Positions 50,265 to 58,048 of a stretch of 64,000 nt of DNA are shown in pieces. Below the pieces are notes generated by a model. It was not told the origin of the DNA and ran no database searches. It worked only from the letters and a program-made list of their open reading frames with translations. Position numbers and translations under genes: made by a program. The stretch's first letter is position 1. Each line of letters opens with the position of its first letter. This DNA is from an uncultured Slackia sp. (lineage in GTDB: Bacteria > Actinomycetota > Coriobacteriia > Coriobacteriales > Eggerthellaceae), in contig CAKUIK010000003.1 in the NCBI GenBank assembly GCA_934661005.1, forward strand, positions 25,928-89,927. The letters run 5' to 3'.

Positions 50265-50937
50265 CGCGGCCCTCCGCCAGGCGGTAGCCAACGCCGCGAA
50301 TCGTTTCTATATGCGCGGCCGCTTCGAGGAAGCGCAGCTTTTTGCGCAAGAACGAGACATATGCCTCGACGTTGTTGTCTTCGGTGACGCCGGTGGTGCC
50401 CCATACGCGGTCGATGATGGTGGCTTTCGGCACGGTTTTGCCCGCATTCGACATGAGCACGCGCGCGAGTGCGAATTCTTTTGCGGAAAGATGGATGGAA
50501 GACGAGCCCGATGTGAGTTCTCGTTCGGTCAAATCGAGCGCGAGATTGAATGCACGAATGGTTTCGAATTCCACTTCTCCTTGGCGGCGGGTGAGGGCGC
50601 GCAGATGTGCCATGAGTTCCGCGGGCGAAAACGGTTTGGTCATGTAATCGTCGGCGCCGGAATCGAGTCCGCGAATCTTATCGGGCACCGCGTCGCGCGC
50701 AGTGAGCATGAGCACGGGGGTGGCTATTCCGGCGCGACGCAAATCTGACACGATGTCGAAGCCGTTCTTCTTGGGCAGCATCACGTCGAGAATCGCGACG
50801 TCGTATTCGCCTTGGGCGGCGTAATCGTAGCCGGTTTCGCCGTCGTTCGCCGTATCGACCGTATGGCCGGCCTCTTCGAGAATATGGGCGAGTGCGCTTG
50901 CCAGTCGCACATCGTCTTCAACAATAAGCAGATTCAT
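50257..50937 (-). CDS. OmpR-family response regulator
   Basis: This 226-residue regulator has a receiver domain (LLIVEDDVRLASAL, phospho-Asp in DVAILDVMLPKKNG, Lys in DDYMTKPFSPAEL) and a winged-helix output (LSAKEFALARVLM, VEAYVSFLRKKL, IRGVGYRLAE). It is cotranscribed with the kinase and diverges from the VTC/DUF4956 operon across hairpin element D, so it may regulate that operon. Confidence 0.95.
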   Translation of the reverse strand: MNLLIVEDDVRLASALAHILEEAGHTVDTANDGETGYDYAAQGEYDVAILDVMLPKKNGFDIVSDLRRAGIATPVLMLTARDAVPDKIRGLDSGADDYMTKPFSPAELMAHLRALTRRQGEVEFETIRAFNLALDLTERELTSGSSSIHLSAKEFALARVLMSNAGKTVPKATIIDRVWGTTGVTEDNNVEAYVSFLRKKLRFLEAAAHIETIRGVGYRLAEGRDA

Positions 50938-50985
50938 GGTCGATGCACCGTCCCATTCGCTCTGTCCGACAATTTATGTTTCGTC

Positions 50986-51140
50986 AAAGTGGCGCTACCC
51001 GGGCCGGCGCCGCCCGCGGAAACCTTCTGCGAACATGCTTTTCTTATTCCTGCACGCAGAGCAAGGCGCATAGCGAGCGAAGCGAGCGGTAGCCGCAGCG
51101 AGGTTTCGGTGGGCGGCGCCGGCCCGGGTAGCGTCACTTT
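50986..51140 (+). repeat. Large hairpin element, copy D (dispersed family)
   Basis: Arms 50986-51031 and 51094-51140 (46-47 nt) pair almost completely; the block GCTACCCGGGCCGGCGCCGC is perfectly matched. The 62-nt core has TCTGCG...CGCAGA overlapping the arm end, AAGGCGCATAGCGAG, GC-GAA-GC and GAGCGGTAGC. It lies between the divergent regulator and VTC genes. Confidence 0.85.
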
Positions 51141-51271
51141 CAACGATTCCCATTTTACCTGCGCTTCTGAAAGAAACCTGAAAGCAAGCTCGGCTTTTCA
51201 GCCCCCTTTCAGGCATGCGTTTTAGCATGGCGCCATCGAATTTACCTCGGTTTTACGAGATTGGAGCGGCT

Positions 51272-52210
51272 ATGGCTGAGTTTACAGGGACGTTTGAGCG
51301 CAAGGAAGTGAAGTATCGCCTGAGCGCTGTGCAGGTTCGCGAGATAAAGCAGGCGCTTGGCGTATATATGGCGCCCGACGAATACGGGCAAACGCCTATT
51401 ACGAGCGTGTATTACGACACATCGAATCGCGACATGATTTCTCGATCGCTCGAAAAGCCTCTCTATAAAGAGAAGCTTCGCCTGCGCACGTATGGCCCGC
51501 GCAACGCCGCCGCGCCGGTGTTCGTTGAGTTGAAAAAGAAGCATAAGGGCATCGTGTATAAGCGCCGCATCGCGGCAAGCGAGTCGGCGGCGCAACTGCT
51601 CATGGTGGGCGTGCCCTATGAGAGGGCGATCTCTCGTCATCCGCTGGCCGATGAGGCGCTTGAAACGGATTCTCGCTCTGTGAGGAATCTGCAAATCGCG
51701 GAGGAGATTGCGGCATGCGTCCGCCGCAACGGTCCCGTGGTTCCCTCGATGACCATTTTGGTCGAAGGCGTCGCATGGGCGCCCTTGCCGGATGCTCGTG
51801 GGGCCGATGCGGAAGGCGTGCGCATTACGTTTGACGAGCGCATTCGATATCGCGACTTGTTCGTGCCAGCTGGCAAGCGCGTGTCTGTTCCTTTGCTTGC
51901 CGCGGGCGAGGCGATTATGGAGGTGAAGGTGCCCGGGGCGTACCCGCTGTGGCTCGTGCGCGCGCTCGATGATTGCGGGGCTTATCCGACGTCGTTTTCG
52001 AAGTATGGCGAAGCGTATTTGGCGTGCGAGGGCAAATCTGCGCCGAAGGCATATCGCGAGCAAGTCGCCTTCGATGAGACCGCCCGCGGTGAGCGGAGTT
52101 GCTCCGAAAGCGGACATTCGCGTAGCGCCCATTCGCCGCTTTGCGCGATGCAGGGAAGAGATGCCGATTCTTCTGTGTTGCAGCTTCCCAAGATTGTCGT
52201 TGGCGCGTAA
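51272..52210 (+). CDS. VTC-domain polyphosphate polymerase-like protein
   Basis: The 312-residue protein has the triphosphate-tunnel fold of VTC proteins: FERKEVKYRLS, SVYYDTSNRDM, EKLRLRTYG, VFVELKKKHKGIVYKRR and IMEVKVPGAYP, with Arg/Lys rows lining the tunnel. In yeast Vtc4 this domain makes polyphosphate from ATP. Bacterial copies sit, as here, beside DUF4956 membrane proteins and surface proteins; their product is not settled. The ATG at 51272 has TTGGAG upstream. Confidence 0.88.
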   Translation: MAEFTGTFERKEVKYRLSAVQVREIKQALGVYMAPDEYGQTPITSVYYDTSNRDMISRSLEKPLYKEKLRLRTYGPRNAAAPVFVELKKKHKGIVYKRRIAASESAAQLLMVGVPYERAISRHPLADEALETDSRSVRNLQIAEEIAACVRRNGPVVPSMTILVEGVAWAPLPDARGADAEGVRITFDERIRYRDLFVPAGKRVSVPLLAAGEAIMEVKVPGAYPLWLVRALDDCGAYPTSFSKYGEAYLACEGKSAPKAYREQVAFDETARGERSCSESGHSRSAHSPLCAMQGRDADSSVLQLPKIVVGA

Positions 52211-52249
52211 CCCCTTGCTTGCTTATTTTGTTTCCTAAAGGAGTTTTGT

Positions 52250-52945
52250 ATGCTCGATTTTGTATCTACGTCGTTGTTCGGCACGACCGATTCGGCCATG
52301 TCAAGCGTTTCGACGCCCGAGTTCCTCCTGTGCTGCGCGGCCTCGATTGTGCTTGGCGCGGCGTGTGCGGCTATCTATATGTTCCGCCACAACTACTCGA
52401 AGAATTTCGTGGTCACGCTCGCGCTCTTGCCCCTCATCGTGCAAATGGTGATTACGCTCGTGAATGGCAATCTGGGTGCCGGTATCGCGGTCATGGGCGT
52501 GTTCAACCTCGTTCGCTTCCGCAGCATCCCTGGTTCGGCGAAAGACATCGGCAGCGTGTTTTTGGCGATGGCCATTGGCCTGGCGACCGGCATGGGCTTC
52601 ATTGGGCTCGCGGTGCTATTCACCATCATTGTGGGCATCGTGAATGTCGTGTACGTATGCACGCCCTTTGGCAAGCCCGCCGAGCCGGGCAAGCGCTTGT
52701 GCGTTTCGGTTCCTGAAGACCTCGAATTTGACGGCATGTTCGATAGCGTTCTGACGCGTTTCACGGAAAGCCATGAACTCGTTGAAATTCGCACGACGAA
52801 CATGGGCAGCCTGTATCAGCTTGAATACGAGATTCGCATGCGTGAGCCCGGTCTTGAGAAGCGCATGATTGACGAAATGCGCACCATGAATGGCAATCTG
52901 AAAATCACGCTTGGCCGAGCGCCTATGGCGAAGGAGGTTTTGTAA
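52250..52945 (+). CDS. DUF4956 membrane protein
   Basis: The 231 residues have four membrane segments and a cytoplasmic C-terminal domain (KRLCVSVPEDLEFDGMFD onward). GVFNLVRFRSIPGSAKDIG between TM2 and TM3 is the family signature. It nearly always accompanies a VTC-domain protein. TAAAGGAG precedes the ATG, and the stop is at the start of the next gene. Confidence 0.88.
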   Translation: MLDFVSTSLFGTTDSAMSSVSTPEFLLCCAASIVLGAACAAIYMFRHNYSKNFVVTLALLPLIVQMVITLVNGNLGAGIAVMGVFNLVRFRSIPGSAKDIGSVFLAMAIGLATGMGFIGLAVLFTIIVGIVNVVYVCTPFGKPAEPGKRLCVSVPEDLEFDGMFDSVLTRFTESHELVEIRTTNMGSLYQLEYEIRMREPGLEKRMIDEMRTMNGNLKITLGRAPMAKEVL

Positions 52946-55230
52946 TGATGCGAAAAACGGCTGATTCGCGCTTGGAGGGCGAGCACGCCCGCGAGGGCGA
53001 TTCGGGATGTGCGGGTTCTTCTCGGGAAGATATGAAGGCTGGCGGGGTTCGTTTCGCTTCTGGTTGCGTTCGTTCTTCCGAGGAAAGCGTACGGGCCGAT
53101 ACGTCCCTCTGCGCTTCAGGCGTGTGCCGTAATGCGGAAGGTCTTGGCGGGGATGACGTTGCGGTGTCTTCCGCATGTGCCGGTGCGACTGTCGTAGACG
53201 TGCAGTGTCGTGAATCGTCGGCGCGCACCGATTTTGTGGGCATGTTGCGCGGGGCCGGGCTGCTGCTTGCGGGTTGCGCTGCGGCGGTACTGCTTTTTTC
53301 TGCGGTGGGCTGTTCGGCGACCGACGCCGATGAATCTTCGGTCGCATCGACTGCGGAAGTTCTTGAGGGAAGCGCGTCTGGGAAGAGTGTTGAATACGCG
53401 AGTTTCGAGGAAGTTGCGGCCGCGTTTGATGCCTCCGCCCTCAATCTTGAATATTCCAAGCGCGACATGGATGCTTCCTTTGATGAATCGTCTGCAACCA
53501 AGATAACGCTCTCGGGGGATTCGGCGGGCGTATCGGAGTCGGGCGCTGTGGCGGAGGACTCCACGGTAACGATTTCCACTGCGGGAACCTATGTTGTGTC
53601 GGGAGATTTGTCCGATAGCTCGATTGTGGTATCTGCCAGCGAAAACGATAAGGTTCAGATTGTTCTTAACGGTGTAAAGATTGCGTGTTCGAACGGTCTT
53701 GCCATCGATGTTCAGTCGGCGGATAAATGCTTCATCACATTGGCCGACGGTACGCAGAATGTACTTTCCGACGGATCTTCCTATGCGAACGAAGATGCAA
53801 ACGCGTGCATGTATTCGACGTGCGACCTCACGGTCAATGGGTCGGGCTCGCTCGATATTTTGGGAAATTATCGCCATGGGGTCTACTCGAAGGATGACTT
53901 GGTTGTCTATGGCGGATCCATTCAAATCAACGCCGTCGAGGATGGCCTTAACGGCAAAGATTCTGTGAAAATCGGTGCGGGCGATATCTCGATTTCGGCA
54001 GGTGCCGACGGCGTGAAGTCGAGCAAGTCGACGAACCCCGAGAAAGGCTTCGTATACGTGAGTGGCGGCTCTCTCTCGATTGATGCGCAAGACGACGGCA
54101 TTCAGGCGAAAACATACCTGTGCGTTGCTGGCGGGTCGATCGAAATCGAGGCGGTCGACGATGCGTTGCATTCCGATTTGGAGGGTGCGCTTAACGGCGG
54201 CTCGACTTCGGTGAGCTGTGGCGATGACGCGTTCCACTGCGAGACGAAACTCGAAGTGAACGATGGTGCGTTCATTGCCGAGACGTGCAATGAAGGCTAT
54301 GAGGCCGAGCAAGTTATTATCAATGGCGGCGATACGAATATCTGCGCCCTTGACGATGCTTTGAATGCCTCTACCGCTGACTTGAGCGACGATTCGGAAT
54401 CGTCTGAATCGGATTCGGCGGCGGGTGCCGCGTCGGGTGAGTCGGGCGCGAATGCGGCCCAGCCCGATGGGGCCATTGGTGCGCCCGATGCTGCGGGCGG
54501 CGAAGGTAGCGCCGCCGGCGAGCAGAATCCCAATGCGCAGGATGGTGCGACTCCGCCTGAGCTTCCGAGCGGCAACGGCGAGCAAGGCGGCCAGGCTCCG
54601 AACGGTGGCGGTCAGGCGCCCGATGCTCAAGGCGGCCAGGCTCCCGATGGGCAGGACGGCCAGGCGCCTGGTGCCCAAGGTGGTGCGCCCGGCGCGAGCG
54701 ATTCGAATTGCCTCATCCAAATCAATGGCGGCACGGTCGTGCTCGATGCCCAAGGCGATGGCGTCGATTCCAATGGCAATGTTGAAATAACCGGCGGCAC
54801 GCTTTTGGTGAATGGGCCGTCGAGCGACGGCGATGGCGCATTTGACTATGACGGAGAGGCGACGATCTCTGGCGGTACCGTGCTCATGGCGGGCGCTGTG
54901 GGCATGGCGCAGAGCTTTACGAGTGGCACGCAGGCCTTTGCCCTTGCTCAAGCGAGTGGATCTGCCGGCAGCGTGATCGAGGCGATCGATGCGAGCGGCA
55001 ACGTAATCGCGACACTTACGGCGACGAAAGCCTTTGGTTGCGTGCTGGTGAGCGGCGCAGGTGTCTCTGATGGCGATACGATAACCGTATCGGTAGATGG
55101 CTCGGCAACAACGGCTACGGCTTCGACAACGGGTACGAGTGGTATTGCCATGGGCGTAGGCGCGTCTGGCGGCATGGGTGACGGTGCTGCGATGGGCGGT
55201 CGACACGCGGGTCAGGGCGGTCCCGCTTAA
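52945..55230 (+). CDS. Secreted carbohydrate-binding (DUF4353-like) surface protein
   Basis: This 761-residue protein has beta-helix-like repeats such as SDSSIVVSASENDKVQIVL, DILGNYRHGVYSKDDLVVYGG and INGGTVVLDAQGDGVDSNG, matching the carbohydrate-binding DUF4353 pattern. A Gly/Gln/Pro/Ala linker (about 500-590) splits the domain. Residues 1-98 are hydrophilic and precede a membrane segment ending in the lipobox-like SAVGC (about 124), an odd position for a signal peptide. A GTG/ATG near 53236-53242 could be the true start but lacks a Shine-Dalgarno. It forms an operon with the VTC and DUF4956 genes. Confidence 0.8.
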   Translation: MMRKTADSRLEGEHAREGDSGCAGSSREDMKAGGVRFASGCVRSSEESVRADTSLCASGVCRNAEGLGGDDVAVSSACAGATVVDVQCRESSARTDFVGMLRGAGLLLAGCAAAVLLFSAVGCSATDADESSVASTAEVLEGSASGKSVEYASFEEVAAAFDASALNLEYSKRDMDASFDESSATKITLSGDSAGVSESGAVAEDSTVTISTAGTYVVSGDLSDSSIVVSASENDKVQIVLNGVKIACSNGLAIDVQSADKCFITLADGTQNVLSDGSSYANEDANACMYSTCDLTVNGSGSLDILGNYRHGVYSKDDLVVYGGSIQINAVEDGLNGKDSVKIGAGDISISAGADGVKSSKSTNPEKGFVYVSGGSLSIDAQDDGIQAKTYLCVAGGSIEIEAVDDALHSDLEGALNGGSTSVSCGDDAFHCETKLEVNDGAFIAETCNEGYEAEQVIINGGDTNICALDDALNASTADLSDDSESSESDSAAGAASGESGANAAQPDGAIGAPDAAGGEGSAAGEQNPNAQDGATPPELPSGNGEQGGQAPNGGGQAPDAQGGQAPDGQDGQAPGAQGGAPGASDSNCLIQINGGTVVLDAQGDGVDSNGNVEITGGTLLVNGPSSDGDGAFDYDGEATISGGTVLMAGAVGMAQSFTSGTQAFALAQASGSAGSVIEAIDASGNVIATLTATKAFGCVLVSGAGVSDGDTITVSVDGSATTATASTTGTSGIAMGVGASGGMGDGAAMGGRHAGQGGPA

Positions 55231-55268
55231 GCGCCCGGCGCCTTCCTTGCTTTTTCTTCTTTCCTATG

Positions 55269-55299
55269 CGGCCTCGTCGTTTTCGACGGGGCCGTTTTG
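55269..55299 (+). terminator. Intrinsic terminator after the VTC operon
   Basis: CGGCCTCGTC pairs with GACGGGGCCG (one mismatch) around GTTTTC, followed by TTTTG. Confidence 0.85.
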
Positions 55300-55301
55300 C
55301 T

Positions 55302-56174
55302 CTAGGCGTCGTTGCGGCAGTCGAGATATTCCCGAAAGCGTTCTACGGCGAGCGACGGCGGGTTCGTTTTGCGCGTAAGGAAGCCAAGTGTTCGAAAAGC
55401 TCGGGGCGCAAGGGGGCGCGTGGCGATGTCGTAGGGCGCGCGTCGTAAAACAAGGCTCGGAAGAATGCTCACGGCGAGCCCGTTTTCGACCATGGACATA
55501 ACGGCGTAGTCATCCCAGGTGGTAAAACTCGCATTCGGCATTCGGTCGAGGCTGGCGAATATCTCGGCGACTTCGTCGTTTTCGTCGCGTTTGAGTTGAA
55601 TGAACGCTTCGTCGGCGAATGACTCGATGGGCACTTCGTCTAACGCAGCAAGTTTATGGCTCGCTGGAAGCACCGCGAGCAGCTCGTCTTGCTCGAGAGG
55701 GGTTTCGTTGATGGGATATTGGGCCGGCAGTCGGGAGAATGCGCAGTCGATGCGCCCGCTTGCGAGCGCGGCTTCGAGTTCATCGTAGTCTCCCAGGAAC
55801 AGTTCGTAGCGAATGCCGGGGTAGTCGGTTTGAAATGCCGCGATGATCTTCGGTAGCCAATGCGTGGCGATGCTCGAGATGGTTCCGATTCGAATAAGGC
55901 CCGAATCGAGGTTGTGGATTTCGGCCACGCGCGTCTCGAACGACTGCTGAGCGGCGATTACCTCGCGTGCTGTAGGGAGCAAGGCCAGGCCTTCGGCGGT
56001 AATTTGGACGCCCGAACGCGACCTTTCGAAAAGCGTGGTTTCGCATTCGTGTTCCAAATCGATAATCATTCTGCTGACGGCCGATTGAGAATATCCCATG
56101 CGAGCGGCGGCTTTCGTAAAGCTTCGCAAGTCTGCGACCAGGCAAAATGCTTCAAGATGCTGGATGTCGTACAT
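55302..56174 (-). CDS. LysR-family regulator
   Basis: The 290-residue regulator has the winged helix IQHLEAFCLVADLRSFTKAA, SQSAVSRMIIDLE, and a full substrate-binding domain (LIRIGTISSIATHWLPKII, VENGLAVSILPSLVL). The ATG at 56174 has AAAGGA upstream. It diverges from the broken EamA gene and the anion transporter, one of which was probably its target. Confidence 0.92.
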   Translation of the reverse strand: MYDIQHLEAFCLVADLRSFTKAAARMGYSQSAVSRMIIDLEHECETTLFERSRSGVQITAEGLALLPTAREVIAAQQSFETRVAEIHNLDSGLIRIGTISSIATHWLPKIIAAFQTDYPGIRYELFLGDYDELEAALASGRIDCAFSRLPAQYPINETPLEQDELLAVLPASHKLAALDEVPIESFADEAFIQLKRDENDEVAEIFASLDRMPNASFTTWDDYAVMSMVENGLAVSILPSLVLRRAPYDIATRPLAPRAFRTLGFLTRKTNPPSLAVERFREYLDCRNDA

Positions 56175-56287
56175 AAAGCCGTCCTTTGCAGAATTCCAAA
56201 TTCGCATGTAAAACATGATAACCATGCAAAATCGGAATGACAAGTATCTCGCTACACTTGACGTGTTGTTTTGAAAGGTGGGGCGAG

Positions 56288-56500
56288 ATGAGACAAGGAA
56301 GCCAGGTGCGAGCGCGGCGGCGATATATAGCTGCGCTGTTGATCTTTGGAACAAACGGGCTTCTTGCGAGTGCGGTTGATTTGCCAAGCCCATAAATCGT
56401 TTTGTGGCGCACGTTGCTGGGGTGCGCCGTGCTCGCGGTCGTGATGTATGTAATTATGGTCATGCTTTTGAGAGAAACGGGTGCGCCGCGCTGTACTTGA
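56288..56500 (+). pseudogene. EamA/DMT transporter remnant
   Basis: From the ATG (after GGTGGGGCG), the frame reads RRRYIAALLIFGTNGLLAS, typical of EamA TM1, up to an in-frame TAA at codon 36. The frame then continues as IVLWRTLLGCAVLAVVMYVI, the next EamA helix, to TGA at 56498. A full EamA has about 300 residues, so this is the first 70 codons with an internal stop. The 3' part is lost. It faces the LysR gene across a shared promoter region. Confidence 0.75.
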
Positions 56501-56675
56501 TGCACGGGTTTGGCATAACGCGTCCGGCGTAGTGTGTCCGGTATTGCGTGTGAGAAATAGGTGTTGTCGATATGACGCGATTGGTACGGCAAATGCGATA
56601 TGGCTTGTTTGGCATGATGCGCGGTTTTTGCTAGTCTCAGATAAGCGATTGAAGGCAAGAAGAGGAAAGGCGTGC

Positions 56676-57839
56676 ATGGGAAGGCTTAGGAATGCGGCGT
56701 GGCGTGCGCGCGATTTTTTCCGGCGCGATGCCGTGCTGGCAATTGCATGCATGCTGGCCGCGTTGTCGTGCATAGCGGCACCGCCCGATGCGGAATATAC
56801 CGAATATATCGATTTACGCACAATTGGTCTGCTGTTTTCCCTTATGGTTGCCACTTCGGGCCTCGCGCGCGCCGGGGTGCTCTCGCGAGCGTGCCGCGCA
56901 CTGGTTCGGGCATGCAAAAGCGGAGGCGTGCTGATTGCCGCACTTGTAGGCCTTACGTTTTTCGTGAGCATGGTTGTTACCAACGACGTTGCCCTTGTGG
57001 CATTCGTGCCGCTTGCTCTTGCTGCCTTGCGTGAGGCGGGCCTCGTGCGCCGGCTCGCATTTACCATCGCGTGCATGACAATTGCGGCGAATGCGGGCAG
57101 CATGCTCACGCCTATCGGCAACCCTCAGAACCTTTATATTTTGAGCGTTTCGGGCATGTCCGCACTTGACCTCGTGGACATTATGGCTCCGTATTCCGCT
57201 GCGGCCTTCGTGCTGCTTGCGGCGACTATCGGCATTGCCGAATTGCGCGACCGCAAACGTTTCAAGCGCATTCCGCCGCGACTGGTGGACGTAAACCCGA
57301 AGGCGCCACAGGAATCGTTTGCTCTGCGCGATGCGCTGCCGTGGATTGTGCTTATTGTGGTATGCCTGCTGTGCGTCGCGCGCGTCGCGCCAGTATGGCT
57401 TGCCGTTGCGGCGGCGATTGCTCTCGCGCTCGTTTTCGACATGCGCGCGCTTCGCCATGTCGACTATGCGTTGCTGTTCACATTCGTCGCCTTCTTTATT
57501 TTCGTGGGAAACGTCGCGCGCATTGATGCGGTGCGTGAAGCAGTGGCGGCGCTGGTCGATGGGCGTGCCTTGCTCGTCGGCGTCGTCGCAAGTCAGGCCA
57601 TCTCGAATGTTCCGGCTGCGATTCTCATCTCGGGCTTCACGTCTGATTGGCCAGCGCTGCTCGTCGGCGTGAACATTGGCGGCTTGGGAACGCTGATCGC
57701 TTCTATGGCGAGCCTCATTTCGTACAAGCAGCTTGCCGTGGCGTACCCCGAACTCAAGGCCTATTACTTCCGCCTATTCACGGGATTGAACTGCGCGTTT
57801 CTCGCTGCGCTGTTGCTGCTCGCCGCGGCGATATCTTAG
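56676..57839 (+). CDS. SLC13/ArsB-type anion transporter
   Basis: The 387-residue protein has about ten membrane segments. SMVVTNDVALVAFVPLAL with NAGSMLTPIGNPQNLYIL, and SNVPAAILISGFTSDW with NIGGLGTLIASMASLISYK, are the two inverted hairpin motifs of the ion-transporter superfamily (CitMHS/ArsB/SLC13). It probably carries an organic or inorganic anion. GAGGAAAGG precedes the ATG. Its last 184 bases recur at 60829. Confidence 0.85.
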   Translation: MGRLRNAAWRARDFFRRDAVLAIACMLAALSCIAAPPDAEYTEYIDLRTIGLLFSLMVATSGLARAGVLSRACRALVRACKSGGVLIAALVGLTFFVSMVVTNDVALVAFVPLALAALREAGLVRRLAFTIACMTIAANAGSMLTPIGNPQNLYILSVSGMSALDLVDIMAPYSAAAFVLLAATIGIAELRDRKRFKRIPPRLVDVNPKAPQESFALRDALPWIVLIVVCLLCVARVAPVWLAVAAAIALALVFDMRALRHVDYALLFTFVAFFIFVGNVARIDAVREAVAALVDGRALLVGVVASQAISNVPAAILISGFTSDWPALLVGVNIGGLGTLIASMASLISYKQLAVAYPELKAYYFRLFTGLNCAFLAALLLLAAAIS

Positions 57840-57856
57840 GTGCGCTCGGTAGGCTT

Positions 57857-57962
57857 ATAACGAGTTGTTATATCTTGCATAACAAAGGCCTATGGTGCTG
57901 AGGGAATCAAAAAAATACGGCATTTACCAGGCTTTATAACATTGCGTTATCGATTGGATAAC
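57857..57962. promoter_or_regulatory. Two LysR-type operator modules upstream of the flavoprotein gene
   Basis: ATAAC-N5-GTTAT-N7-ATAAC occurs at 57857-57883 and again at 57936-57962, with identical spacing in both. The two start 79 bases apart. Palindromes with T-N11-A form are typical LysR sites, and a LysR gene follows the flavoprotein gene. Confidence 0.65.
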
Positions 57963-58048
57963 GTCGTATGAATTGTTTGCGCTCCTTTTCGGTCGTATGC
58001 TCCGCCTTGCAATTCGCAAGGAAAACAGAGGGTATTAAGGGAGGCACA

